Positions 6,862-14,067 of a stretch of 22,709 nt of DNA are shown in pieces. Source of the stretch: Candidatus [Bacteroides] periocalifornicus (GTDB lineage Bacteria > Bacteroidota > Bacteroidia > Bacteroidales > CAJPTX01). The stretch's first letter is position 1. Every line of letters starts with the position of its first letter. Made by a program: the position numbers and the translations under genes. The stretch is from assembly GCA_001421095.1 (NCBI GenBank), contig LIIK01000042.1:1-22709 (forward strand), given 5' to 3'. The notes beneath the pieces were generated by a model, which was not told the origin of the DNA, ran no database searches, and saw only the letters and a list, made by a program, of their open reading frames with translations.

Positions 6862-6938
6862 TTCTATCAATTAACGAGATTTGCAACCGCGTTCTTGGTA
6901 GGGGCGATGCCGAGCGGAGCGAGTGCCCGCCCTAACAG
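6862..6938. repeat. Family-2 repeat, copy 2 (~77 bp)
   Basis: TTCTATCAATTAACGAGATT, a spacer, then TTGGTAGGGGCGATGCCGAG and CGGAGCGAGTGCCCGCCCTA. It aligns with 902-977. The palindromic half has CGAGCGGAGCGAG in the centre. Confidence 0.75.
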
Positions 6939-6973
6939 GGGGCTTCCCAACCCTGCATGCCGCTTTGGGCAGT

Positions 6974-6999
6974 AAAAAAGCCTAGGGAGTCCCTAGGCT
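6974..6999 (-). terminator. Rho-independent terminator of elbB
   Basis: Stem AGCCTAGGG/CCCTAGGCT (9 bp perfect) with a 3-nt loop. On the minus strand it is followed by six T (A-run at 6974-6979). It lies 22 bp beyond the elbB stop. Confidence 0.85.
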
Positions 7000-7021
7000 C
7001 ACTGTGTAGCATCGGTACGCT

Positions 7022-7669
7022 CTACGCCATGATGGCGGTGATGAGGGCATCGGCGCCGTCCCAGATGTCGGCTATAGTGGAGTCTAGCATGTAGCAGGGC
7101 GTGGTGTAGAGGTGGTTGACCTTGTCCACCACAACCTGCCCGTGCCCAGAGCTCTGGAGGGTCATGCCCATCTTCTCGGCATCGTGCGAGGTTTCTGAGG
7201 GCTGCCCGAGCGTGATGGTGCCATGCCCGAGTACTTTGGCTAGCACTATGGGGGCTATGCACATCGCGCCGATGGGTTTGCCCTGCGCGTGCATTTCCTT
7301 TATGGCTGCTGCAACCTCGGCGTTCACCGTACAGTTTTCGCCCGCGAAGGCGTAAGTGCAGAGATTTTTGGCTACACCATAGCCCCCAGGCATCAGGAGC
7401 CCGTCGAAATCGTTGGCTCTGAATGCCGAGAGTGGTTTCACGTCGCCCCGGGCGATGCGGGCAGATTCTCGGAGAACGCTACGGCGCTCGGGCATAGGAT
7501 TCCCCGTGAGGTGGTCTACCACTTCATGCTGCTCTACGTCGGGCGCAAAGCACTGGTAGGTGGCTCCGTGCCGAGCCACGGCAGCTAGGAGAAGCACAGC
7601 CTCGTGCAGGTCATTGCCATCGAGCTTGCCCGCTCCGGCTAGGATTACTGCGAATCGTTTGGTTGGCAT
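7022..7669 (-). CDS. elbB: ElbB-type isoprenoid biosynthesis glyoxalase (DJ-1/PfpI fold)
   Basis: A 215-aa cytoplasmic protein of the class-I glutamine-amidotransferase-like fold. It shows GLDGND-type N-terminal signature AGAGKLDGNDLHEAVLLL (about 11-28), DFDGLLMPGGYGVAKNL (88-103), and the nucleophile elbow KPIGAMCIAP with Cys137, followed by a C-terminal part (TTPCYMLDSTIADIWDG) typical of ElbB. In Escherichia coli ElbB is linked to isoprenoid metabolism and has weak glyoxalase activity; its physiological role is not settled. The usual first cysteine of the AGCG motif is alanine here. Length matches the family. A -7 box (TACCTTTG) lies ~125 nt upstream on the minus strand, and a clear terminator follows the stop, so it is probably monocistronic. 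Confidence 0.88.
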   Translation of the reverse strand: MPTKRFAVILAGAGKLDGNDLHEAVLLLAAVARHGATYQCFAPDVEQHEVVDHLTGNPMPERRSVLRESARIARGDVKPLSAFRANDFDGLLMPGGYGVAKNLCTYAFAGENCTVNAEVAAAIKEMHAQGKPIGAMCIAPIVLAKVLGHGTITLGQPSETSHDAEKMGMTLQSSGHGQVVVDKVNHLYTTPCYMLDSTIADIWDGADALITAIMA

Positions 7670-7795
7670 AATGGGTAATGTTAAAGGTTATTGTTCAGTT
7701 CTTTGCTGTTGGGTACGGTATCGTGTGAACTATAAGATGTTGGTGCATAATCAATTGCCATTCGTTGCGCTCTGTACACCTACCCAGCTCCACCA

Positions 7796-7803
7796 CAAAG
7801 GTA
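7796..7803 (-). promoter_or_regulatory. -7-like element for elbB
   Basis: CAAAGGTA on the plus strand is TACCTTTG on the minus strand, ~125 nt before the elbB start. No -33 match at the expected distance. Confidence 0.45.
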
Positions 7804-7929
7804 GTGAATATGCCCGAGAGCGGGAGCATTGCAGGAATTTTTATGGGATTGATTTAATGCAACGACCTACTGTTCAGCGTTCTATAAAGATTAAAGTTTT
7901 CGCCGGTGCAAAAATGTTGTCCTTTGGTA

Positions 7930-7959
7930 TTGCGGAGAAGGAAAAATGCAGTACCTTTG
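7930..7959 (+). promoter_or_regulatory. Promoter for the tRNA genes
   Basis: TTG at 7930-7932, 19 bp, TACCTTTG at 7952-7959; 36 nt before the first base of tRNA-Gly. Confidence 0.7.
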
Positions 7960-7995
7960 CGCTTGGAAAGTGGGGGAGCTGGTGGCGTTCGAGCG

Positions 7996-8068
7996 GCGGA
8001 AATAGCTCAGTTGGTAGAGCACAACCTTGCCAAGGTTGGGGTCGCGAGTTCGAGTCTCGTTTTCCGCT
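7996..8068 (+). tRNA. tRNA-Gly (anticodon GCC)
   Basis: A 73-nt cloverleaf. The acceptor GCGGAAA pairs with TTTCCGC. The D-arm is AGCTCAGTTGGTAGAGC. The anticodon stem CAACC/GGTTG encloses loop TTGCCAA, giving anticodon GCC. The T-arm has GTTCGAGTC. The discriminator base is T and CCA is not encoded. It reads GGC/GGT glycine codons. Confidence 0.97.
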
Positions 8069-8073
8069 CAAGG

Positions 8074-8100
8074 GCATCGGTGGCTAGCCGGTGCTTTTTT
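8074..8100 (+). terminator. Rho-independent terminator after tRNA-Gly
   Basis: Stem GCATCGG/CCGGTGC (7 bp with one G-U), loop TGGCTAG, then six T at 8095-8100. It may end or attenuate the transcript before tRNA-Leu. Confidence 0.75.
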
Positions 8101-8128
8101 ACGTTAAGGGGTAGGAGTGTGTTGGGGG

Positions 8129-8213
8129 GCCCGGGTGGTGGAATAGGTAGACACGCAGGACTTAAAATCCTGTGGCCATTGCGGCCATACCGGTTCGATT
8201 CCGGTTCCGGGCA
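8129..8213 (+). tRNA. tRNA-Leu (anticodon TAA)
   Basis: An 85-nt class-II tRNA. The acceptor GCCCGGG pairs with TCCGGGC (one G-U). The anticodon stem CAGGA/TCCTG encloses loop CTTAAAA, giving anticodon TAA. A long variable arm (TGGCCATTGCGGCCA) and T-loop GGTTCGATTCC are clear. CCA is not encoded. It decodes UUA/UUG leucine. Confidence 0.97.
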
Positions 8214-8395
8214 CATCAGTATTGGGGTACGCTGGACTTTCTCGCCCGGGCAGATTCGCTAGGCTACTGGTGGTGCCAATGGTGGTTCGCATTTTGTGGG
8301 TGTTGCCAACGTTGTTCTCTGCGTCTTAAATCTCTAATATCCTGTAGCTTTTCTCGGGTGTACGCAAGGTTTAGGTCTGCCTAAGGAGATACCAA

Positions 8396-9490
8396 ATGTC
8401 CTGGAAATTCTGGAAGCGTAAACCGTCGGCCTCCGTGGAGGATGCGCCTCTCCGGGGGGTGAAGGCCTACAAGGCCATTTTCCCAGTGATCATAGGGCTC
8501 GGGGTGGTGGCATGGATGTTCTACCGCGAGTTTAACCCCGCGGCGATGGAGCAGGTCCACTGGACGGGGCGGGCGGTGTTCTACCTGGTGCTGGCGTTGC
8601 TGCTGATGCTGGGACGCGATCTGGGGTACGTATGGCGTCTGATGGTGCTCGCGGAGGGCCGGCTGCGGTTCGGGCAGGCTTTCCGGGTCATTATGCTGTG
8701 GGAGTTCACCTCGGCCATAACGCCCTCGGCTATCGGGGGGACGAGCGTGGCGATTCTCTACGTGGCCAAGGAGGGTCTGAGCGTGGGGCGCAGCTCGGCA
8801 GTGGTAATGGCCACTAGCTTCCTCGATGAGGTCTACTTCCTGGTGATGTTCCCCCTGCTGATACTGCTGGTGGGCTACACGCCGCTCTTCAGCTTGCCGA
8901 ATGCTACTAGCACGGTGGCGCGCAGCCTGTTCTGGGTGGCGGTGCTGGGCTACGGGATAAAGTTTGCCTATGTGCTGGTGCTTGCCTACGGGTTCTTTGT
9001 GAATCCGAGAGGGCTTAAGTGGTTGCTCCTTAAGATATTCAAGCTCCCATTCTTGCGTAAATGGAAGTATGGGGCGCGCCAGGCCGGGAGCGAGATTGTG
9101 GAGAGTTCCCGCGAGTTTCGGGCTAAACCCTTCGGTTACTGGCTGCGCGCGTTTGCCGCCACTTTCATCTCGTGGACTTCACGGTACTGGGTGGCCAATG
9201 CCATTCTGCTGGCCTTCTTCGCGGGTGGCCATCAATTCCTGATTTTCGCCAGGCAGCTCGTCATGTGGATCATCATGCTGGTGAGCCCTACGCCTGGGGG
9301 GAGTGGTTTCTCTGAGTACGTATTCACCAAGTACCTGGGCGAATTCATACCGGTTTCGCCTGCTGATCTCGGGGCGGTGGCGGTGGTGCTGGCGTTCATC
9401 TGGAGGTTGGCCACCTACTACCCGTACCTGGTGGTGGGCATTGCCCTGCTGCCACGGTGGATGCAGCGAAATTTTGGGCGTAGGCGGTAA
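8396..9490 (+). CDS. LPG synthase TM-domain / UPF0104 family membrane protein
   Basis: A 364-aa polytopic inner-membrane protein related to the membrane domain of lysylphosphatidylglycerol synthases (flippase-like). About eight hydrophobic segments are visible, starting with KAIFPVIIGLGVVAWMFY (about 26-43) and ending with LATYYPYLVVGIALL. The family signatures TPSAIGGTSVAILYVAKEG (about 108-126) and SPTPGGSGFSE (about 297-307) are present. The soluble aminoacyl-transfer domain of MprF is absent, so lipid lysinylation is not implied; moving or handling a lipid or isoprenoid-linked substrate is inference. The start is supported by a strong Shine-Dalgarno (TAAGGAG, 8382-8388, 7-nt spacing), which is unusual for this phylum. 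It follows the tRNA genes, and the ptb promoter follows it, so it may be a single transcript. Confidence 0.85.
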   Translation: MSWKFWKRKPSASVEDAPLRGVKAYKAIFPVIIGLGVVAWMFYREFNPAAMEQVHWTGRAVFYLVLALLLMLGRDLGYVWRLMVLAEGRLRFGQAFRVIMLWEFTSAITPSAIGGTSVAILYVAKEGLSVGRSSAVVMATSFLDEVYFLVMFPLLILLVGYTPLFSLPNATSTVARSLFWVAVLGYGIKFAYVLVLAYGFFVNPRGLKWLLLKIFKLPFLRKWKYGARQAGSEIVESSREFRAKPFGYWLRAFAATFISWTSRYWVANAILLAFFAGGHQFLIFARQLVMWIIMLVSPTPGGSGFSEYVFTKYLGEFIPVSPADLGAVAVVLAFIWRLATYYPYLVVGIALLPRWMQRNFGRRR

Positions 9491-9525
9491 GGTGAACAGA
9501 GGGGGGAAGATTTTCTCCGACACTC

Positions 9526-9556
9526 TTTGCGATTTTGCGAAAAAGCAGTACCTTTG
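9526..9556 (+). promoter_or_regulatory. Promoter of the ptb-buk operon
   Basis: TTTG at 9526-9529, 19 bp, TACCTTTG at 9549-9556: a full match to the Bacteroidota consensus. It leaves a leader of about 170 nt before ptb. A small hairpin (GGTTCG/CGAACA region, 9577-9597) lies in that leader. Confidence 0.75.
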
Positions 9557-9731
9557 CGGGGTTGTTTGCAGGGTTGGTTCGGAAGGGCGAACAACATTGC
9601 TGGCAGCATTCGGCATAAGGCGTGCTGGGTGAACGGCCTAGGCGCTATTGGAAGGGATGCTAAGCCTGTGAAAGTGACGGTGGATGTGTGTATTGCAGGC
9701 CTTATAAAGAAAAATAAAATCGGGGTAACCA

Positions 9732-10637
9732 ATGGCAATTCAAAAACTCGACGATCTATTTGAGGTGCTTCGCAGCAAGCCTCGCAAGCGCCTGGTGGCA
9801 GCCTATGCGAATGATGCGCACACCATAGAGGCTGTGGCGGCGGCGGTGCAGGCCGGCATAGTGGAGGCGACGCTGGTAGGCGACCGCGACACGATACTCA
9901 AGGTTTGCCAGGAGCAGAAGGTGGATGCTTCGCAATTTGAAATAGTGCAGGAATCGGTGGATACCAAGGCGGTTGCCACGGCAATATCCCTCATCAACGA
10001 GGGGCGTGGCGACATCCTGATGAAGGGGCTGGTAACCACTGATCGCTACATGCGGGGAATCCTCAACAAGGAGAAAGGGCTGCTGCCCCCCAAGGCGGTG
10101 CTCTCTCACGTTACCGTGATGCAGATCCCCACCTACCATAAGCTCCTGGTGGTGGGCGATGTGGCGATTATCCCAGCACCAGATTTCAACCAGAAGGTGG
10201 CCATCACAAACTATCTGATTACCATAGCCAAAACACTTGGGATAGAGACCCCAAAGGTGGCTCTGCTTGCAGCTACCGAGCAGGTGTCCACAGGGATGCC
10301 AGCCTGCGTGGAGGCGGCGGTGCTATCTAAAATGGGTGATCGTGGGCAGATACAAGGCGCGCTCCTCGAGGGACCGTTGGCGCTTGACGTTGCGGTGAAT
10401 GCCGAGGCGGCCAAAATAAAGAAGCTCACGAGCCAGGTGGCCGGCGATGCCGATTGCCTACTATTCCCCAATATCGAGAGCGGCAATGTCTTCTTCAAGA
10501 CCTGTACCAAATTCGCGAAGGCAGAGCTTGGCGCCATGGTAATGGGGGCTAAGGTCCCCTGCATTCTCACCTCCAGGGGCGATAGCGTGAAGTCTAAAAT
10601 GTACTCTATCGCGCTGGCAGCCAATGCGGCTCGGTGA
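9732..10637 (+). CDS. ptb: Phosphate butyryltransferase
   Basis: A 301-aa cytoplasmic enzyme of the phosphate acetyl/butyryltransferase family. It would exchange CoA for phosphate on butyryl-CoA (or a branched acyl-CoA) to give acyl phosphate. Visible family features are the N-terminal AAYANDAHTIEAV (about 23-35), GRGDILMKGLVTTDRYMRGI (91-110), the block LPPKAVLSHVTVM (118-130), VGDVAIIPAPDF, and the C-terminal LLFPNIESGNVFFKT. It is shorter than Pta of the acetate pathway and lacks its extra domains. The gene is followed 80 bp later by butyrate kinase, the partner that makes ATP from the acyl phosphate, which settles ptb over a generic phosphotransacetylase. It is driven by the consensus promoter at 9526-9556 with a long leader. 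Confidence 0.92.
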   Translation: MAIQKLDDLFEVLRSKPRKRLVAAYANDAHTIEAVAAAVQAGIVEATLVGDRDTILKVCQEQKVDASQFEIVQESVDTKAVATAISLINEGRGDILMKGLVTTDRYMRGILNKEKGLLPPKAVLSHVTVMQIPTYHKLLVVGDVAIIPAPDFNQKVAITNYLITIAKTLGIETPKVALLAATEQVSTGMPACVEAAVLSKMGDRGQIQGALLEGPLALDVAVNAEAAKIKKLTSQVAGDADCLLFPNIESGNVFFKTCTKFAKAELGAMVMGAKVPCILTSRGDSVKSKMYSIALAANAAR

Positions 10638-10717
10638 GCAGGCGAGTAACTCGGAGCGGATTTTTGCCCAGGATTCCAACAGTAGATAGTAGTCAAGAGA
10701 AAATAACATAGCATCCC

Positions 10718-11791
10718 ATGCCTAATTTCAAGATTCTAGCCATTAACCCGGGTTCTACCTCTACCAAAATTGCGGTGTATGAGGGCGAGGAACAGGTTTT
10801 CATCACCACTATTCGCCACCAGACCGCTGAGCTAGAGCAGTATAAGCGAGTAGCCGATCAGTTCCCTTTCCGCAAGGAGCTAATCCTTGGTGAGCTGAAG
10901 AAGGCCGGGATTGCCACGAACGATTTCAACGCGATAATTGGTCGTGGGGGGCTGCTGCGCCCGTTGGAGTCTGGGGTATACGAGGTGAACGATGCGATGC
11001 TCGCGGATCTTCGGGCGGCGGCGCGCGGTCAGCACGCAAGCAATCTGGGCGCTCTTATAGCCCAGAGTATTGCGGCGTCTATACCCGGGGCTAAGGCCTA
11101 CATAGCCGACCCAGTGGTGGTAGATGAGATGGCAGCGGTGGCTCGGGTGACGGGACTGCCTGAGATGCACCGTATCTCGATGTTCCATGCCTTGAACCAC
11201 AAGGCTATAGGTCGTGCGTATGCCAAAAAGCTCGGCAAGAAGTATGAGGATCTCAATCTGATAATCGCGCACCTCGGGGGTGGAATTTCAGTGGGGGCGC
11301 ACCAGAAAGGGCGCGTGGTGGATGTGAATGATGCGCTCGCGGGCGATGGCCCATTCTCTCCCGAGCGTGCGGGTGAACTTCCCACCGGGCAGCTGGTAGA
11401 TCTCTGCTTCAGTGGCAAATACACCCGGGAGGAGGTGCGTAGTAAACTGGCGGGTAAGGGCGGACTGGTGGCGCTAATGGGCTACAATGATGCGCAGCGT
11501 CTGGAGAATGAGGCGAAGGGGGGTAGCAAGGAGGCTGCTCTAGTGCAGGATGCCATGTGCTACAATATTGCCAAGTGGGTGGGCTCTATGGGGGCTGTGC
11601 TTAAGGGCAAGGTGGATGGTATCCTCATCACGGGCGGTATAGCCTACAACCCCTACGTGGTAAGCTACATTCGTGAAATGACAGAGCATATCGCCCCGGT
11701 GACAGCCTACCCTGGTGAGGATGAGATGGGGGCGCTGGCTATGAATGCTCGCATGGTTCTCGAGGGGACAGTTCAGCCGAAGGTCTACTAG
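10718..11791 (+). CDS. buk: Butyrate kinase
   Basis: A 357-aa acetokinase-family (ASKHA fold) enzyme converting butyryl phosphate and ADP to butyrate and ATP. The N-terminal phosphate loop is ILAINPGSTSTKIAVYEG (about 6-23). The central motif IAHLGGGISVGAHQKGRVVD (from about residue 182) and ALAGDGPFSPERAGELP follow, then the adenosine motif DGILITGGIAYNPYV near residue 305. Length is normal for Buk. It could also act on isobutyrate or isovalerate, which sequence alone does not separate. With ptb it forms the last two steps of acid fermentation with substrate-level ATP formation. No own promoter is apparent between the two genes, so an operon is likely. Only a weak 6-bp hairpin (11805-11819) without a U-tract follows it. 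Confidence 0.94.
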   Translation: MPNFKILAINPGSTSTKIAVYEGEEQVFITTIRHQTAELEQYKRVADQFPFRKELILGELKKAGIATNDFNAIIGRGGLLRPLESGVYEVNDAMLADLRAAARGQHASNLGALIAQSIAASIPGAKAYIADPVVVDEMAAVARVTGLPEMHRISMFHALNHKAIGRAYAKKLGKKYEDLNLIIAHLGGGISVGAHQKGRVVDVNDALAGDGPFSPERAGELPTGQLVDLCFSGKYTREEVRSKLAGKGGLVALMGYNDAQRLENEAKGGSKEAALVQDAMCYNIAKWVGSMGAVLKGKVDGILITGGIAYNPYVVSYIREMTEHIAPVTAYPGEDEMGALAMNARMVLEGTVQPKVY

Positions 11792-11900
11792 CAGAACATG
11801 CAGTCAAGTCTCGGACTTGGCTACATTTCAACAGATACTTTGCCCAGGAGAATGGAGGGATCTTGCATCTATTTCTTGCAGGCAAAGCAATGATCGAATA

Positions 11901-11932
11901 TTGGAAAATTTTCTCCTCACTGTGTATATTTT
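11901..11932 (+). promoter_or_regulatory. Weak possible promoter for the Wzz-like pair
   Basis: TTG at 11901-11903, 21 bp, TATATTTT at 11925-11932 (one mismatch to TAnnTTTG), 23 nt before the ATG. The -7 region sits in TGTG-TATATTTT-CACA, a small inverted repeat that could bind a regulator. Confidence 0.35.
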
Positions 11933-11954
11933 CACACAATCTTAACCGATACAT

Positions 11955-12788
11955 ATGAACCAGCAACCAGAGAAGGTTGTCCAGCTCGATTTGCTCTTGC
12001 TGCTCGCTCGCCTCTTCCGATTCCTGTGGCGTAGGAAGTGGGTGGTGCTTGCTATAGGAGTGCTTTCGCTTATTTTGGCGTATGTAGTAGGCTATCGGCA
12101 TCCCAACTACATATACAGCATGCAGCTCTCCACATTGAACTCAGTGCTCAACACGGAGCAAATCACCCAGCTGATGACGGGATTCCGCACCAACCCCATC
12201 CAGCAGCCTCGCAATATCCGAAGCCATGTGCTAGAGGTGAAGTGCAAGGAATTCATGGGAGAACGAGAGAAAGATGAGGCTTTTGAGCCCAATCTCATAA
12301 CCATCACGCTCTCTATGGATCGCCCGGCAAATCCAGATTCTATCACGGCTGCGGTGATGCAGTATTTTGAAGATTCGCCGTTTGTGCAGGAGTATATGGC
12401 TGCAAGAAAGCTAGCTCTCGCTCGGTCGCAGGCGAATTATGACTCAGTGATAGCCCTCTCCCGTTCGCTCTTTGAGCAGGAGTATCGTGGTTTTGGGAGT
12501 ACCCAGGCTCAAGGGGTCTTTGTGGAGAATGCCGGGCGACTCTCGGGTGTAACCGAATTCATCCAACTCCTGGATTCTACGAATAACCTAAAGCTCCAGC
12601 TCGATCTGCTGCGCCCGACCTATGTGCTTACCCCCTGCACACTGCCAGAGTCGAATCGGTTGAAGAGGACCGTTTCCTTCTTTTTGGGTTCGTTTTTCGC
12701 GCTGCTGCTTGTCTACCTTTTAGGCGAGGGGATTCGCTATCTCATAGTTGATTACCCTCATTCAGGAGAGCGGGAGTACCATCAATGA
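11955..12788 (+). CDS. Wzz-like two-TM membrane protein, paralogue 1
   Basis: A 277-aa protein with a short cytoplasmic N-terminus (MNQQPEKVVQLDLLLLLARL), a basic FLWRRKW segment, TM1 (VVLAIGVLSLILAYVVGY, about 30-47), a periplasmic region of ~200 residues with a helical part (AARKLALARSQANYDSVIAL), and TM2 (FFLGSFFALLLVYLLGEGI, about 240-260). Topology and the charged start before TM1 resemble polysaccharide co-polymerases (Wzz), which set glycan chain length. However, it is shorter than many Bacteroidales Wzz proteins, and no glycosyltransferase or kinase gene is nearby. It is clearly paralogous to the gene at 12878 (shared DLLLLL, FLW-RKWVVL-IGV-SL, a PCTL motif before TM2, and YLLGEG). 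The Wzz link is an inference from topology; a function cannot be assigned. Confidence 0.7.
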   Translation: MNQQPEKVVQLDLLLLLARLFRFLWRRKWVVLAIGVLSLILAYVVGYRHPNYIYSMQLSTLNSVLNTEQITQLMTGFRTNPIQQPRNIRSHVLEVKCKEFMGEREKDEAFEPNLITITLSMDRPANPDSITAAVMQYFEDSPFVQEYMAARKLALARSQANYDSVIALSRSLFEQEYRGFGSTQAQGVFVENAGRLSGVTEFIQLLDSTNNLKLQLDLLRPTYVLTPCTLPESNRLKRTVSFFLGSFFALLLVYLLGEGIRYLIVDYPHSGEREYHQ

Positions 12789-12877
12789 TGAATTTTCTTT
12801 CGTGCCCCTCAATAACCAGGCTCGTTAAGGGAGGGGTGCGTAAATAGGCAAGTGAAATTCTGCATCACGGGGAGGCT

Positions 12878-13735
12878 ATGGAATCTCAACCGAAGGACTA
12901 CCAAGTGGATCTTTTACTCCTACTTTCCCATTTTCTACGATTCCTCTGGAGCAGAAAGTGGGTGGTACTTGGAATAGGCGTTGTGTCTCTTCTCATAGCA
13001 TTCCTCTTTGGGTATCGCCGCACACTGTATGTTTACTCGTGGGCTATCTCCGTGCAGAACACTGTGCTTAGTCCCTCGCAGTTGGCGAGAATAACCACTG
13101 ATTATTCCTCGGCAACAGGATTCCAGCCAGTATCTATCCGTGGGGCTCTGGTAGGGAGCGAGTGCCTACCAGCGCCTTTACCTGCGAGGGGAAGTGCCAG
13201 CTTGCCGCCAGACGATGCCTCAGCGAAAATCTTAGCGCTACGGATAGAGGCTAGTAGGGGGGTGAATGCCGATTCGCTCCAGCGTAATTTTGAGTCTTTT
13301 GTAGCGGCATCCCCCATTTTCCAGAGAGCCCTTCGCGATAGTGTGGCTATAATGGAGGAGGTGCTATGCAATCTAGATTCTGTGGTATTGCCCCTACTCA
13401 GTGGGCTGATGAATCGGCAGGTCAACATGAAGGGTATCTCACCTGAGGCAGAGGGCATGTGGAGTGTGGGAGGCAGTCTTGCGGACTTTGTGGAACTCAT
13501 GGATAGAAGATCGGTACTTCGGCATCGCTTGGCATCCTTTTCACTCCCATTTGAATCGTTTTCCCCATGCACGCTGCAGGCACTCCAGAAATGGATGCGG
13601 ACGGGTGTGTTTTTCATCGTTTCATTTTTTTGCCTTCTGTTCGCCTATCTCCTGGGCGAGGGTGTTTACTACCTTGCGGTTGGCTACCCTCGGGAGCTTT
13701 ATGCTAAGGACGCACAGAGGGGTAGCGGTAAATAG
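12878..13735 (+). CDS. Wzz-like two-TM membrane protein, paralogue 2
   Basis: A 285-aa paralogue of the gene before it, 89 bp downstream. It has QVDLLLLLSHFLRFLWSRKW, TM1 (VVLGIGVVSLLIAFLFGY, about 30-47), a periplasmic domain of about 200 residues that has diverged strongly, a conserved SPCTL, and TM2 (GVFFIVSFFCLLFAYLLGEG, about 242-261). Both ends are conserved while the middle is not, as expected if the TM parts and C-terminal tail mediate assembly and the periplasmic part gives specificity. A GGAGG at 12871-12875 is close to the ATG. Probably cotranscribed with paralogue 1; two hairpins follow downstream. Function unknown. Confidence 0.7.
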   Translation: MESQPKDYQVDLLLLLSHFLRFLWSRKWVVLGIGVVSLLIAFLFGYRRTLYVYSWAISVQNTVLSPSQLARITTDYSSATGFQPVSIRGALVGSECLPAPLPARGSASLPPDDASAKILALRIEASRGVNADSLQRNFESFVAASPIFQRALRDSVAIMEEVLCNLDSVVLPLLSGLMNRQVNMKGISPEAEGMWSVGGSLADFVELMDRRSVLRHRLASFSLPFESFSPCTLQALQKWMRTGVFFIVSFFCLLFAYLLGEGVYYLAVGYPRELYAKDAQRGSGK

Positions 13736-13891
13736 AGGGCTTCCCCCGTTGAAGTGCCAGAGGGTGTTTCGATGTGAAACGAATTCTGCTAATGGGCACT
13801 CAATCTGCACATTGATTGGCTGACAAGGATTCTCAATCGAAGGACTATTTAGTACCATAGCCGTACAGCTGCGTAACGGTTCATCTACATA

Positions 13892-13934
13892 AAAGAAGAG
13901 CCCCTGGCTAGCAAATAGCCAGGGGCTCTTCTTT
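13892..13934. terminator. Bidirectional terminator hairpin 1
   Basis: AAAGAAGAGCCCCTGGCTA and its exact reverse complement (19 bp perfect) around a 5-nt loop GCAAA. The stem ends in T-rich sequence in both directions, so it can serve the Wzz-like genes on + and act as a backup for secA on -. Confidence 0.8.
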
Positions 13935-14017
13935 GATCTGCGCTGTGGCGAGAGTACTCGTATGAGCGATGCGTCTTGTTCTAGGGGCAAGGCTCGCATC
14001 TGCTCCATTGCCTATAT

Positions 14018-14061
14018 AAGCAGCGCGCCGCTGGGCAACTATGCCCAGCGGCGCGCTGCTT
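14018..14061 (-). terminator. Terminator hairpin 2, directly after secA
   Basis: AAGCAGCGCGCCGCTGGGCA and its exact reverse complement (20 bp perfect) around the loop ACTA, starting 6 bp past the secA stop. There is no long U-tract (TATATAGG follows on the minus strand), so it may act mainly as an RNA 3'-end stabiliser. Confidence 0.7.
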
Positions 14062-14067
14062 TATTGT

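Larger units (their letters stand above)
6684..7021. other. Gap with repeats and elbB terminator (338 bp)
   Basis: Between the convergent aroK and elbB genes. It holds a solo family-1 palindrome (6707-6738), a run of degenerate echoes of its tail (TCGCGGTTATT-like at 6733, 6777 and 6796), a family-2 repeat (6862-6938) and a rho-independent terminator (6974-6999) for elbB. No gene. Confidence 0.65.
7670..7995. other. Intergenic region between elbB and tRNA-Gly (326 bp)
   Basis: Contains the divergent promoter elements of elbB (7796-7803, minus) and of the tRNA transcript (7930-7959, plus). The ~120-nt elbB leader (7670-7795) shows no strong hairpin by eye. Open frames here run into the tRNA genes and are not credible. 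Confidence 0.5.
13736..14067. other. Convergent intergenic region with two perfect hairpins (332 bp)
   Basis: Between the Wzz-like pair (+) and secA (-). It contains hairpins at 13892-13934 and 14018-14061. The parts at 13736-13890 and 13935-14017 show no gene-like frame or member of the repeat families. Confidence 0.6.

Noticed and set aside
7560..8262. Open frames over the tRNA genes
   Set aside because: They include the tRNA-Gly and tRNA-Leu sequences; translation such as AEIAQLVEHNLAKVG is the usual artefact of a tRNA read as protein.
11805..11819. Terminator after buk (CAAGTC/GACTTG)
   Set aside because: Only 6 bp with a 3-nt loop and no U-tract; too weak to call.
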